Below, one piece after another: positions 32,321-43,594 of a stretch of 64,000 bases of DNA. The stretch's first letter is position 1. Every line of letters begins with the position of its first letter. The position numbers and the translations under genes are program-made. Source of the DNA: Rhynchopus sp. YZ270_cl-10 (Eukaryota > Euglenozoa > Diplonemea > Diplonemida > Diplonemidae). The notes beneath the pieces are model-generated. The model was not told where the DNA came from, did not search any database, and saw nothing but the letters and a program-made list of their open reading frames with translations. The stretch lies in contig OZ037902.1 of assembly GCA_964035575.1 (NCBI GenBank), forward strand, positions 124,001 to 188,000. The letters run 5' to 3'.

Positions 32321-34010
32321 ATTTTTTTCCATACGGTTAGTGGAACGTAAGGTGCAAGACCAAGCTCCGTAATAAGGGATTACATTCCGTTTTTGGTTAT
32401 CGCAAATTGACCTTTCGCCTCTCCACTCAGGGAGGCTTGCGCGAAGCGCAACTACCGCTTTCGACCGGTCGGAAAAAAAATTTCGTTTTCGCATAATTCC
32501 TGATTTTGGAGGAAAACCAAGCTATTTCCCTGATCCTAACAAAGAAAAAAATAAAATAAAAAAGTTGAAAGATGCATGTACCTCTCGTGCACACACATCT
32601 ACAAAGGCATAGCAACGTCGAAATTAAGCCTAATCGCTTTTGCCCGTACCGTAGTGTGAACGGGGGCGGTACACAACCGCTCGTCGGCGTGGTGGCTTGC
32701 CCTCAGCTGATCTGCCCTGTTTTGGTCGCTGTTTTCTTGCTCTGAGAGCAGAAGCCAGGGGGCTTTAACTTTGCGTTTTTTAGTACGGGGGCAGGGACGT
32801 GTAACACCCTGAGGACCAAGAAAAGAAAGGCCCCGCATACCCCCACCGGCCAATGGGAAACAACAAAAAAGACTTGAAAAAAAAATGATAAAAAATACAA
32901 AACGTAAAGTATGAAATAGAGACGGGGGTAAAAATGTGGATGTGATGAATAAATAATGGGGGTGTGATTTGGGATGAAAATTACGTGCATAAAAAGTTTT
33001 TTAAAAAAATGCACGAAGTGGGGTTTTGTTTGTGTTTTGCCTCCATTTTCCGTCAGAATGTTACCTTTTTTTTTGATAATTTCTTTGAATTAGTGTAACT
33101 GCCATACACACTCTAAATATGTTTTGGAGTCCAAATAAGTCGCCAACTTGCCAAAAATTTCCGCCGAACTTATTTTGGCTGCCAACTTTGCTGGGCCACT
33201 AATTTATTTTTGAGTACGGTAGACAGCGTTCACTGTACTTTTTTTTATTTTATTTTTGAAAAATTGTTGGAATAGTGTAGTTGCCACATGTGCAAGCTCC
33301 ACTTCCTGTGTGTTTATTTATTTATTTTTTTTTTGCGAAAGGTTTTTATCGAGACTCGCCTCAAGTACCCACCTCGAAGTTTGGGTGTGTACTCAATGTT
33401 GGCCGAATCCTTTCGTTCGACGGAAGGTGCCCTTTCGTTTTTTAAGATTTTTGGAGTATACGAAAAGACGGTGGAGGATGGGGTGGGGGACGCGGTAGGG
33501 GGTTTAACTTAGGGAAGAGGGAGTCAGAAACCGAAATCAGCACATTGTCGCGGAAAAACCATCCAGACGTTTGAAAATCCCCTCAAAAGGAGGAAAGCAT
33601 AAAAAGTATAAGGGTTTCCGCCAAGGGGTACCGGGGGGGGCATGGCGGAAACCCTGACCTTTAAAAAAATGTTTTTGTAAGTAATGTTTCGCCTCAAGAA
33701 CTGTCTATGTGTTGATATAAAATAATAACGCACACAGCACAGATCTCAAAAGAATGAAAAAAAAAAAAGGAACCGTGCAACACTACAAGTTCCCTTCGAA
33801 AACATGTACCTTCATTTACCTTTCTGTTCGCAGAACAGAAGGGTACTGAGAGAATGTAAAAATATTTTCAGTGTTTTTTTTTTTGGAAACTGAGGACATG
33901 GTATACAGAAGATCGTAACGAAGAGATGATTTTCCCAAAAAACCCATCGTCGTATATTAGGGAATGCTACGTTATCTAAGATCTTAGTAAAAAACCCACC
34001 CCTCAATTTT

Positions 34011-34215
34011 TACAGTACAGTACAGTACAGTACAGTACAGTACAGTACAGTACAGTACAGTACAGTACAGTACAGTACAGTACAGTACAGTACAGTACAG
34101 TACAGTACAGTACAGTACAGTACAGTACAGTACAGTACAGTACAGTACAGTACAGTACAGTACAGTACAGTACAGTACAGTACAGTACAGTACAGTACAG
34201 TACAGTACAGTACAG
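34011..34215. repeat. TACAG satellite, 41 copies
   Basis: This is a perfect 5-bp array of 205 bp. The complementary unit, CTGTA, makes the array at 59024-59326. Confidence 0.97.
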
Positions 34216-35881
34216 GCCAGAAACTCGAAAGCACCCATTCGCCCCTTGGCGGATTCTTTTTTTTTCGAAATCGAAAACCGGCTTTATTTGAAAGATCGGG
34301 ACGACCTGAGCCAAAAAATATTTTTTGGATTTTGTCCCCGACTTGGCTTGCAGACTTGCCTCGCGAACCTTGGCTAGCGAAAAAAACCCGTCCAAAAACT
34401 AAGATCTTAAAAAAAAGGGGGTTTTTCTTCCATCTTCTAACATCTTCTGTATACGGGGGGGAAGAAAAAGATGTCGCATAAAAATGAGGGAGAAAAAGAA
34501 AAGTTGATAAGATGAACCTAAGCCTTGGGTCACCTTAAGCAAAAAAAAAAAAAGTTTGAACCGCAGGACACCCCAATCACGCGGTCCTACATCCGTTTCG
34601 AGGTTGACATATGCTTCTGCCAAAACACCGAAATATGAGGAAAAAACCACCAAAAAAAGGTGGATCAGAGAGGACCGTTGAAAGGTAGACCCATTTAGTT
34701 TTAAAATTTTCATCAAATATTTTTTTTTTGGTGTGAACACCAACAAACACTTCTTGCCGACTTTCTTAGGTAAGTTACCGAAAAAGGGGAACAAACACAT
34801 GACCTTTCAATTACACATGGAACAAGCAAAGTAACAAGCTGTTTCCATGTTACTTTGTGCCAAAAACCGCTTTGTTTCACATATAAAACAAACAAGGCCA
34901 CAATGGAGGGTCCCCGAGGGCAAGAAAAAAGACGCGACGAACACAGCGACAAAAACACTTCCTTGCAGGCGATGTGACCCAACATTGGGTATTCTTTTAT
35001 GCAAAGCGGTGTCTGAGACGTGCTTGTCAATCCCCATTACTGGAAAATGTCCTTTCCCTCCTCTCCTTTCCCCCCCTTTAGTAAAAGAGTTACAACAAAC
35101 AAAAAGAGAAAAAAAAAATTCTGAAGATGGACCTCAGCCTCCTCTGTCAATAATACAAACCGTGGGGGAATGGTAAAATACGGGGGTGAATTTGAAGAAA
35201 AAGAGAGAGACACAGAAGTTCTGTGAGGCTTGACGCTTTGAAAAAAAAAAGATCAGTCCTATTCGTGGTCATTTACCCCCCCCCCTTTGGGTCGGTGAAC
35301 CGGAAATTTTGGAAATAAGGGGGTAAAATAAGGGGGGGGGGTAAATGAGGGGGTAAGGGGGGGGGGTAAATTACCATGTTATGGGTTAGGTCATGTTTTT
35401 GGGTGGGAAGGGGGGACTTTTTCATACACGGTGGGGTAAAATTTTGCACAACACAGTGTGACGACACATGCTCTCATGACAAATGTGTCATCTGAAAAAA
35501 ATTCCTCACTTCCTTGCGACATCGCAAGCAGTCATGCATCATGGATCCACATCATCCACATCATCTTTCTGCCCGTGCCTGAACCATGACTGGTCAGGGA
35601 TCACGGTGTTGCCTCAGATTCCGTGAGGTGTCGCAAACGTATCGCCCACGCAGCACAAACGTACCCACCTGCACCCATCTACCTGCACACGTGATGTAAA
35701 ACAGGGTGAAAGATTATTTGCACTTTACCCCTTTCCTCATTTCGAGCTTGTCTCCAGCTTCAAATCAGACGAGTCCTACAGTCTCCGGATGTACGACCCG
35801 CTGAACACATCAGCCCCTCCCAGCAAACCATAAAACAAAACAGGTATGCGCTGCACTAAGTGAAACTATTACCCCATAATT

Positions 35882-35973
35882 ACACGCCAGGTGGTGTTTT
35901 GCCACTCGTTCCCTGAACCCCCTCGCTTCGCTCGTGGGTTTAGGTCACTCGTGACAAAACACCACCTGGCGTG
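35882..35973. repeat. 92-bp hairpin with GCTTCGC apex
   Basis: ACACGCCAGGTGGTGTTTTG pairs with CAAAACACCACCTGGCGTG. ACTCGT blocks and a CGCTTCGCTCG apex lie between them. It lies 19 bp from the next palindrome. Confidence 0.85.
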
Positions 35974-35991
35974 TTGCGGCGATAATTACCC

Positions 35992-36059
35992 AAAAATTAC
36001 CTGGTGGCTGGTACTTTACCCCCCCAGGGGGGTAAAGTACCAGCCACCAGGTAATTTTT
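35992..36059. repeat. 68-bp near-perfect palindrome
   Basis: AAAAATTACCTGGTGGCTGG and GTACTTTACCCCCC are followed immediately by their inverted copy, leaving almost no loop. Perfect long palindromes are usually unstable in genomes, so this is likely a recent product of inversion or a folded transposon end. Confidence 0.9.
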
Positions 36060-36407
36060 CACAGAGACAAATTATCGACAATTAAAATTACCCTTTTCCA
36101 ACGGAGCCCCACTAGAACTTTATTTAACAAGTGAATTAAAAAAATGTATTTACAAACACATCTGATTCACGGGGGAAGAATCGTATGCTGTAAATTATTT
36201 TTTGTTGTGTCGACAATCGCCTAAGGATCCGCTTGGGGAAACCTAGGGTCTATACTCATTTTTTTTTATTATTATTTTTTTTGATAGAATTCGACAAATC
36301 ACCCTGTCCTCGAGAACGGGTTCTGTACAAAAACAAAAATCGCCCGAAAGGCTAACTGAAGTTCAAAGGTATAGATGCAGGATCATCTTCAACCCAATGA
36401 AAATTAG

Positions 36408-36442
<35 letters not shown>

Positions 36443-37125
36443 GAGGGGGAAAAGCAGGGTCCTCAGCCTGCACCCCCCTCCGGGAATTTTAGGGGTGCAA
36501 AAATTTTTCTGTACAAAACCCTTCAGAAAAGTCCATTCCGAGCTTTCTCCCCACACAAGCGGTCGTCGCGCGCGCTTCGCGCGCGCTCCTCCCTGACAAA
36601 GTTGGGAGAGGTGTGAAAATTCACGGGAAAATGGGGAAACCAGGGCCTGACGCTATTTTTTTTTGGGTTTTTGTGAAATCGTGGGAGGCTCAAAAAAATT
36701 TTCCCGCGCCCGTTTTTTTATTTCACATTGGGGTGTCTTTCCGCGAGCGAAGCGAGCGGAAAAAATTTTTAAGGTGTACCTCCGCGAGCGCAGCGAGCGG
36801 AAAATTACACTCAGTACCCATGCATAAAACGAAATACACTTCCACATAATCACTTCGCTTGCTTTCCTGGAACTGCTAAAGGTGGCGACAATCGCAGGGA
36901 GCATCCCTGGCACCACTTTCACACATTGTGAGTGTGACAGCCACCGAGTGGTGCTTGGCTGTGTCCGTTGTGGTGCTGACGAAAAGCCAGAGAATCCCTG
37001 CTGAAGCCTGAAATACCCCCTCAAAATTTTTTTCGCCCCAAAAAAACTTTTTTTTTTTTTTGGGGGGGTGCAACAGGCCTCTGGGTAATTTTTCGGCCGA
37101 TGTTGGCCTTGGGGGGTGGGTGGTA

Positions 37126-37156
<31 letters not shown>

Positions 37157-37159
37157 GGG

Positions 37160-37998
37160 TATACTGTGCAGGCGAGCCGTTTTTAGGCGAGTTTTTCGTT
37201 TTCCTGATTTTCAGGAAAAACTCGCCAAAAACTCGCCCTACTCGCCCATTACTCGCCTATTACTCGCCAAAACTCGCCAAAAACTCGCCAAAACTCGCCT
37301 AAACTCGCCAAAAACTCGCCTAAACTCGCCTAAACTCGCCCACATTTGGGTGCAAATCCTGGTGCACATACGCACCTTGGGGGTGAAAATGTGCACCAGG
37401 ATGTGAAAATGGAGGGCGGGGGTGACTGATGACAACATGCCACTCGAAAACACACAAAAAAATTGAAATTGTGTCACTTGTACGTCTAAAGGCAACCATG
37501 TCACGGCAGTGGCTGACAGGCATGTATGTAAACATTTGCTCCAGGGGAAGATCCAAGCGTGCCATAGATCCCGGGGGACAAGACGTGCTACAATCCGGAG
37601 GATGACGAAGACATGAGCCGGGGCTACACTCGCTATACAACAATGTCCTCGCCATGCCGGTAAATGGCAACCCTGCAGGCCACCCCTTGGCGGTATTCCA
37701 CCACGACTACATCGCACCCATCTGTGCAAACTTCATGGATCCGCAGAAGCTACAGCTGGACTGGTGGTACTGGTTGTGGAAGCCTACAAAGCAAACTGTA
37801 GAGGTCTTGTTCAAGTGGAACGAAAAAATTTTTCTCTTCAAAACTCAAATTTCCCTCATATTTTCGTGTGTACACTTTTCCCAAGGTAAAATCCCTACCA
37901 AAAAAAAAACTCGCCAAAACTCGCCCCCCAAAAATGGGCGAGTTTTAGGCGAGTTTTTGGCGAGTAGGCGAGTTTTTTTTACTCGCCCGCACAGTATG
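37160..37998. mobile_element. CATAC foldback element with coding fragment
   Basis: The ends are TATACTGTGCAGGCGAG on the left and, inverted on the right, CATACTGTGCGGGCGAG. Inside each end are 10-bp units of ACTCGCCAAA (37200-37345) or their complement (37905-37985). The right flank is CCTAGG and the left an imperfect CCAAGG, consistent with a 6-bp duplication. It abuts the TAGGGG tip of the element at 38001. The middle (37480-37860) has balanced, gene-like composition. Confidence 0.75.
37654..37860 (+). pseudogene. Possible captured exon inside foldback element
   Basis: A plus-strand frame reads MPVNGNPAGHPLAVFHHDYI, then APICANFMDPQKLQLDWWYW and LWKPTKQTVEVLFKWNEK. The composition is that of a real protein and quite unlike the simple repeats around it. 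The frame is open back to about 37605 and runs into the right-hand repeat array. I do not recognise the protein. It could be a transposase remnant or a captured host exon. Confidence 0.35.
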
Positions 37999-38000
37999 CC

Positions 38001-38789
38001 TAGGGGGGGTCATATCTGTGTGAGAAAATGACATTTTTCAAAAATGCCCGAAAACCCCACAAAAAGGGTAAAAACCAAGAAAATCCACCCCACAGGCCCA
38101 AAAAAATGTGGTGTGCCCCGCTTTCCACCCTTTTTGTGCCTCTCAGGTACCCAAATCGCGGTTTTTAAAAAATTGCCTACCAGTGGTACCTGAGGCAGGC
38201 TATTTGTGGGCAATTTGCAAAAACACCCTCCCACACCGGTTCCACACCGTTTTTTTGATGTTTTATGGGGCATGCGCCCCCACAGGTGCCCAGGACCACC
38301 CTGGAATCGGGTTTCTGCAACTTTCTGGGTGTTTGAAATAAAATATGGGCGTTTTCAGGCCATTTTCAGGCTATTTTGGCCTATTTTGGCCTATTTTCAC
38401 TGCCTGACCGGTGTTTCAGGTTTTATGAGGTTTGAGCCCCAACAGGTGCCACGAAACACCCCAGTAACGGTTCTGTGGGTCTCCTGTGGGGTTTTGGGGT
38501 TGAAATATACCCTTTGCTCTATGTTCTGGGCCATATTGGGGTGTTTTCTGTTTCATAGTCAACCTGAAGGGCAAACCAAGGGGGCACTCAGGTACCACAT
38601 GTAGGCAATTTTTAAAAAACTGTGATTTGGGCCCCTGAGAGGCACAAAAAGGGTGGAAAACGGGGCACACCACATTTTTTTGGGCCTGTGGGGTGGATTT
38701 TCTACTTTTTTTTACCTTAGAATCGCTTTTGACAACATTTTGAAAAATGTCATTTTCTCACACTTTTAATACAGGATATGACCGCCCCT

Positions 38790-38790
<1 letters not shown>
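38001..38790. mobile_element. TAGGGG element 1 in a C-run
   Basis: It begins TAGGGGGGGTCATATC and ends GATATGACCGCCCCTA. Long inverted arms (38001-38195 and 38590-38790) share GTGAGAAAATGACATTTTTC, GGTGTGCCCCG and TTTGTGCCTCTCAGG. C-runs lie on both sides once the foldback inserted at its left tip is set aside, so the target was probably a C/G homopolymer. Non-coding. Confidence 0.75.
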
Positions 38791-38821
<31 letters not shown>

Positions 38822-38994
38822 AGTGTTGGCAGAGTACGTGTACGTTGTACTTTTTGTACTTTGTACTTTTGTACTTTTTGACGTACTTTTTGGCGCCCAA
38901 ATCCGTACTTTATGACCCTATATTTTACCCTGGGAATTCGAAGCAAAATCCGTATTTCCCTTCACCCCAATATATGCCTAGGGGGGGGGGGGGG

Positions 38995-40571
38995 TAGGGG
39001 CCGCAGTCCCCTAAGGAAATTATGTAACAATAATTCATTTTGCCACTTTTTGGCGTATAGTGGCCACAACCTGCAGAGAACCACCCCAGAATAGGTCAGA
39101 AACACCCTGTGAGGCAAAATTGGGCGAAAATTCGACTCTAGAATGTGAAAAAATGGGAAAAAATAGCAAAAAACTGGCTTTTTGGGGGTTTTGGCCATTT
39201 TGGCCAAAACCCCGATTTTTCATGAAAAAACATAAAAAAAACACCAAATTCGATGTTTCAGAGAGTCATTTGAGACCTATTTTGCCCCAAAAACGTGCTT
39301 GGAGTCCATTCTCGCCTGTTTTTCACATTTTTACGCCTTTTCTTTGGTGAATTTGGCCAAAATTTGGTCAAAATGACCCCCTGTCCACCCCCTGTCTACC
39401 CCCTGTCCAAGGCCAGGATTTTTCCCCTGGCCATCACATAAAGTAGGGTATGGTGCAAATTTTGGTATGTACCCCCCCAAAAAATGGTCTGCGGACCCAA
39501 CGGAACCGTTTTTTTTACCCTTTGGAGGACTCAGAAGCACTAGAAATGGGGAAAATGAGTGAGAAATTGCCCTCCCCCCCAGAGAGGGGGGTAGGGGCGG
39601 TTTTGGGCTAAAAAAATGCCAAATTAGGGCCGCCAGAGGCCTCTTGGGGTCACTCTCCCGTGGAAATCGTACTCCTAGGGGTCCTGTGGGCCTGATTTCG
39701 ACGAGCTGCACCCTTTTGGGCCCCTCGAACCGATCTTGGTTTGAAATATTGAGTCGAATATGACCCCTGGACAGGGGGTAGACAGGGGGTCATTTTGACC
39801 TCAAAACACCAAAAAGCGGCCAAAAAAAGTACCTAAAGTGTCCAAAACAGGTCGGAATAGACTCACGGGACATCCCTGGGGTAGTTTTGTGCCCAAGCAG
39901 CTGTCATGATGTCGAAATTTTACAATTTTTTTGAAAATTTGGTCAAAAATGGTCATTTGTCCCAAAATGGCCCAAATGGCCGATTTGTGCTTTATTTTCC
40001 ATTTTTTTTGTGTTTCTGGTAATCAGTCACCCAAAAAAAAGGACACATTTTTGCCATACCATACATATTTGTTCGGTTCCTCCCATTTTTTGTGCAATTT
40101 TTCGTGTTTTTTGCATTTTTTTTGCATTTTTTTTGACCAAAACTTAGTGAAACTTAGTAAAACTTAGTGAAACTTAGCAAAACTTAGTGAAACTTAGTGA
40201 AAATTTGCTGAAAATAACCCCAACAAAACCATTTCTTGAGCGGAATACCCCCCTGTATGGGTAATTGTGGTTGAAAATAGGTGCCTAGAACATGTTCTGA
40301 GTGGTTTTGGGGGTGAAATAGCCCCAAATACCCCCACAAAGCAAAAAATGTGCCAAAATTGGCCATTTTGCCCCAAATGGCCAAAAGGGCTGAAAATCCT
40401 ATTTTTTCACACTTTTTTCACTTTCTGAGGTGCCAAACCATGAAATTCTGGGTCACACTGCCCCGGAAACCTATTTTGGGTGTCAGACACACCCTGAGGT
40501 GCCCACTAGATGCCCAAAAAATGACGAAATAATTATTGTTACATAATTTCCTTAGGGGACTGCGGCCCCTA
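38995..40571. mobile_element. TAGGGG element 2 in a G-run
   Basis: The ends are TAGGGGCCGCAGTCCCCTAA plus GGAAATTATG, and the exact inverted counterpart at 40528-40571. G-runs lie on both sides (38981-38994 and 40572-40590). Inside are a copy of the 400-bp repeat (39373-39775) and a CTTAGTGAAA tandem run (40143-40200). No gene. Confidence 0.78.
39373..39775. repeat. 400-bp repeat R, copy 1
   Basis: It runs from CCCCTGTCCACCCCCTGTCT through CATCACATAAAGTAGGGTAT and GGTCTGCGGACCCAAC to AACCGATCTTGGTTTGAAAT. Copies in the same orientation lie at 41410-41795 (close), 41108-41400 (diverged) and 42030-42190 (last third only). Copy 1 is in the second TAGGGG element. The others are in the third. Confidence 0.85.
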
Positions 40572-40738
40572 GGGGGGGGGGGGGGGGGGGACCCACCACC
40601 CCTAATCCGTGTTGGCCTGCCTACCCCCCCAGTTAGGCTGAGGCCTGGGGTGCAAAAATATTTTTTGCACCCCCCCAATTTTTTTTTTTTTTTTTTTTGG
40701 GTGCAAAAAATTTTTTTTGCACCCCCTTGAGGACCCTG

Positions 40739-41024
40739 GGAAAAAGAGAGCATTGTTTGGAGTAACTTCTCTAATACGCAAACTACTTTACCCACTTCTC
40801 GTTAATACCCCAAATTTTTTTTTTTGAAAAAAATGGGTATCAAACGAGAAAAGAGGTAAGGAGGTTTGGTACTAGAAAGAGGAATCCCATTTGTTTTGTT
40901 TTTGATGATATAATTTTAGAAGAAACGAATAAAACGAAAAACTTTTAAAAAAGTGAAAAATGGTGTTTGTGCAAAACGTCGTGGGACACGCGCACTGGGG
41001 GGGGGGGGGGGGGGGGGGGGGGGG
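40739..41024. other. Spacer between nested elements
   Basis: This is A/T-rich sequence ending in a G-run of about 28 bases (40997-41024). I see no gene. It is the host DNA, or an older element, between the hAT-like element and the third TAGGGG element. Confidence 0.5.
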
Positions 41025-42409
41025 TAGGGGGGCGGATTGTCCTCACAAAAAGTGAAATAAAAATTTTTTGCAACATAGAAACTCGTGCATCGTGCACTCG
41101 TGGAAAACTAGACACATACCCACCCCAAAAATGTTCGGAGGATCCAATAAAACCATTTTTTTACACTTTGGTGGGCTCAGAAATACCAAAAATGGGGAAA
41201 ATTAGTGAAAAATGGACTTTTCCCCCAAAATGGGCAAAAGTGGTTTTTTAGCAAAAAAATTGATTTTTTTGGATCACCAGAGGTCTATTTGGGTGACTCT
41301 CTGCTGCAAATCGGGTCCCAGGGGTCCTGTGGACCTGATTTCAACGACCAACAGGCTTCTGTACCACTTGCAAATGATTTTTTTTGAGTTTTTGAGTCAA
41401 AAAAAGTGCTTGTCCACCCCTTGTCCACCCCTTGTCCAGTCCGGGACTTTTCCCATGGCCATCACATAAAGTAGGGTATGATGCAAATTTGGGTACATAC
41501 CCCCCCCAAAAAATGGTCTGCGGACCCAACTGAACCGGTTTTTTACCCTTTGGAGGACTCAGAAGCACAAGAAATGGGGAAAAGGAGTGAAAAATTGCCC
41601 TCCCCCCCAGATGGGGGGGCAGGGGCGGTTTTGGGCTAAAAAATGCCAAATTAGGGCCGCCAGAGTCCTCTTGGGGCCACTCTCCAGTGGAAATCGTACT
41701 CCTGGGGGTCCTGTGGGCCTGATTTCGACGAGCTGCACCCTTTTGGGCCCCTCGAACCGATCTTGGTTTGAAATATTGAGTTGAACATGACCCCCTGAAC
41801 CCGTGCGTATGCGCCTCAAACACCCCCCTCACCCCTCCCCCCTCACTGCCCACCTTCTCCTCCCCTGCCAGGCGTAACAAATAAATATACGACCTCCCCC
41901 TCACAAAAAGCGTCTGAGGATGCTGCTGAGTTCGTGAGGAGGTTCGTGGATGGGGAGCGGATCAGGGGCGTGTGTATGGAGTGTCCTGATGAAGTGCTTC
42001 AGCTGGGCCTCGAAATGCACGGCTGTGGGGGGAGGCAGAAAATGCCAAATTAGGGACGCCAGAGGCCTCTTGGGGTCACTCTCCGGTGGAAATCGTACTC
42101 CTGGTGGTCCTGTGGGCCTGATTTCGACGAGCTGCACCCTTTTGGACCCTTCGAACCGATCTTGGTTTGAATTATTTAGTCAAATATGTCAAATTCCTCC
42201 AATCATAGGCTGTACACAGTACAAAATCATGAAAACACCAATAAAACGGCATTTTTTTTCGTTTTTTCACGTTTTTTGCCGCAAAACCCCCCAAAAACCC
42301 CCGGAAACCCATTTTTGGGGTGGCACAGCGTGTGGGTCACCACTGAAATGGCCCACCGGCGAAAAAATAATAAAAATTACATAAAAAACGTTAGCAATCC
42401 GCCCCCCTA
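41025..42409. mobile_element. TAGGGG element 3 in a G-run
   Basis: The ends are TAGGGGGGCGGATTGTCC and, inverted at the right, TAGGGGGGCGGATTGC. G-runs lie on both sides once the foldback at its right tip (42412-43351) is set aside. The interior is three copies of repeat R plus a unique plus-strand frame near 41880-42040 (KASEDAAEFVRRFVDGERIR then GVCMECPDEVLQLGLEMHGC) that looks like a captured coding fragment. Confidence 0.75.
41410..41795. repeat. 400-bp repeat R, copy 3
   Basis: This copy is very close to the copy at 39373, including GGTCTGCGGACCCAAC and GATTTCGACGAGCTGCACCC. It is preceded directly by the diverged copy at 41108-41400, so the element grew by tandem duplication of R. Confidence 0.85.
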
Positions 42410-42411
42410 GG

Positions 42412-43351
42412 CATACCGTGCGGACGAGTCGGAACGAGTGAGACGAGTGGCGATCCTCGTCTCGATACTCGTCTATCCTCGTCAGACGAGTACAGACGAG
42501 TGTCCCATTTTATATACATCTATACACATATGACCGGAGATGCCCCGCCAACGTACCGGACGGAAAGTTCGGAATGGGTTTTTGCCGCTGCGCACTGTAG
42601 TATATGTAGTATATACTACCTGAACTGTGCATAGGTCCGGCATGTGTAATGTCAGAAGGCATGTGTATATTCCTTTTGCGGGTTTGCGGATATGTCCGAG
42701 CCTCGACCAACACGGACATATGCACAGGACAAATACACGGGGGGAGGTACGTATATACTACATATACTACAGTGCACAGCGGCAAAAACCCATTATATAT
42801 AAATTGAAGACGTGTAGTCGTGTGATCTCCACGCAGCTGTCACCTTCCTATTTCGAGGTTCGGATACCGCTACTATGTGCTCCTGCCTCCTTGTACGTCA
42901 GGTAACGAGTCCCCTCCCTCTCCCCTTCCCCTTTGCCATCTGAGCATTTGTAGGTAACGTCGGTGGAACGTTTGTGTTGCAGCACGTTTACGTGCGGAGA
43001 TGGAGAGCAATATCGATCACCAGACAACATCGACACACTGGAACACACGAGACAGTTGTACGGGTTACTCAAAAGTACATTAATAATGGACTTTGGTACT
43101 GTCAACTGCAAGACACAGAAAGACACCGACGAAGAGGTCTACTGGCTGGCCGGACAACGCTCACCCGTGAGCACCTCACAGGGCCTAACAAACGAGTATG
43201 AGACGAGTACAGCACTCGTCAAGACGAGGATAGACGAGGATAGACGAGGATAGACGAGGATAGACGAGTAAGACGAGTAAAAAGACGAGTTTTTGGGTCG
43301 TGACCCAAAAAGACGAGGATAGACGAGTAGACGACTCGTCTGCACGGTATG
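42412..43351. mobile_element. CATAC foldback element, TSD CCTAGG
   Basis: The ends are CATACCGTGCGGACGAG and, inverted on the right, CATACCGTGCAGACGAG. CCTAGG lies on both sides (42406-42411 and 43352-43357). Subterminal 10-bp units are GGATAGACGA or the complement. It sits exactly at the junction between the TAGGGG element's tip and the flanking G-run. Positions 42540-42640 and 42745-42810 form an inner inverted pair (GTATATGTAGTATATACTAC, GCGGCAAAAACCCAT). The frame at 42963-43190 is listed separately. Confidence 0.85.
42963..43253 (+). pseudogene. Possible captured coding fragment
   Basis: A plus-strand frame reads MERLCCSTFTCGDGEQYRSP, then DNIDTLEHTRQLYGLLKSTL and IMDFGTVNCKTQKDTDEEVY, before running into the GACGAG repeat array. 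Codons are purine-rich in first position, as in real genes. Upstream, TCTGAGCATTTGTAG and TTTGTGTTGCAG resemble splice acceptors. Family unknown. Confidence 0.35.
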
Positions 43352-43594
43352 CCTAGGGGGGGGGGGGTTTTTTTCAATATGATTCCAGAAAAACACACGC
43401 ACAAAAAGACATTCCTTTTTGAAAAAATGATGAGGGTACAGCCGTTTTGGCTTCCCTCCCCCACTCTATGAACACACAAAAGGGGAGTGAGGGGGAGAAC
43501 CTCTGCGTATTAACCGTATTTTTTGACACACTCAACACAAAAAAAAAAACGGCATTTTATGGACTTTTTGGTCCAAATTAAAAAAAAAAAAATT

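Larger units (their letters stand above)
31329..32532. mobile_element. Non-autonomous hAT-like element, TSD ATCCTAAC
   Basis: Perfect 13-bp inverted ends CAGGGAAATAGCT lie at 31329-31341 and 32520-32532. The 8-bp duplication ATCCTAAC lies on both sides (31321-31328 and 32533-32540). CAG-tipped ends with 8-bp duplications are the hAT hallmark. Internally, AATTATGCG blocks form a second inverted pair next to each end, and the region 32195-32320 carries the GCCTGCGGCGCCA module also found twice in the large hAT element at 50461. There is no transposase. A smaller foldback element (31523-32184) is nested inside. Confidence 0.85.
32541..36446. other. Intergenic, satellite and palindromes
   Basis: It holds H1 (32571-32600), H7 (33260-33303), the TACAG satellite (34011-34215), H2 (34511-34535), a half H3 (34561-34610), two large palindromes (35882-36059) and H11 (36200-36250). 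Around 35270-35480 there are several GGGGTAAA runs. No gene is supported. Confidence 0.6.
36455..40738. mobile_element. hAT-like element with nested elements
   Basis: The inverted tips CAGGGTCCTCA lie at 36455-36465 and 40728-40738, each followed a little further in by GGTGCAAAAAT blocks. The 8-bp flanks are GGGAAAAG on the left and GGAAAAAG on the right, one mismatch. The element contains a CATAC foldback (37160-37998) and two TAGGGG elements (38001-38790, 38995-40571). GC palindromes with GAA or GCA apices lie at 36567-36585, 36741-36759 and 36782-36800. A plus-strand frame around 36850-36997 (FLELLKVATIAGSIPGTTFT then HCECDSHRVVLGCVRCGADE) has C-x-C and C-x2-C pairs and looks like a decayed exon. 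I found no transposase. Confidence 0.65.

Noticed and set aside
38821-38976. A third CATAC-type insertion with GTACTTTTT units
   Set aside because: The right side ends TATATG at CCTAGG, but the left tip (CAGTGTTGG) matches poorly and no duplication is visible, so I do not list it as a defined element.
40981-41030. G-run and other homopolymer tracts as sequencing artefacts
   Set aside because: Run lengths may be inaccurate, but their placement at element junctions is consistent, so they are treated as real sequence with uncertain length.
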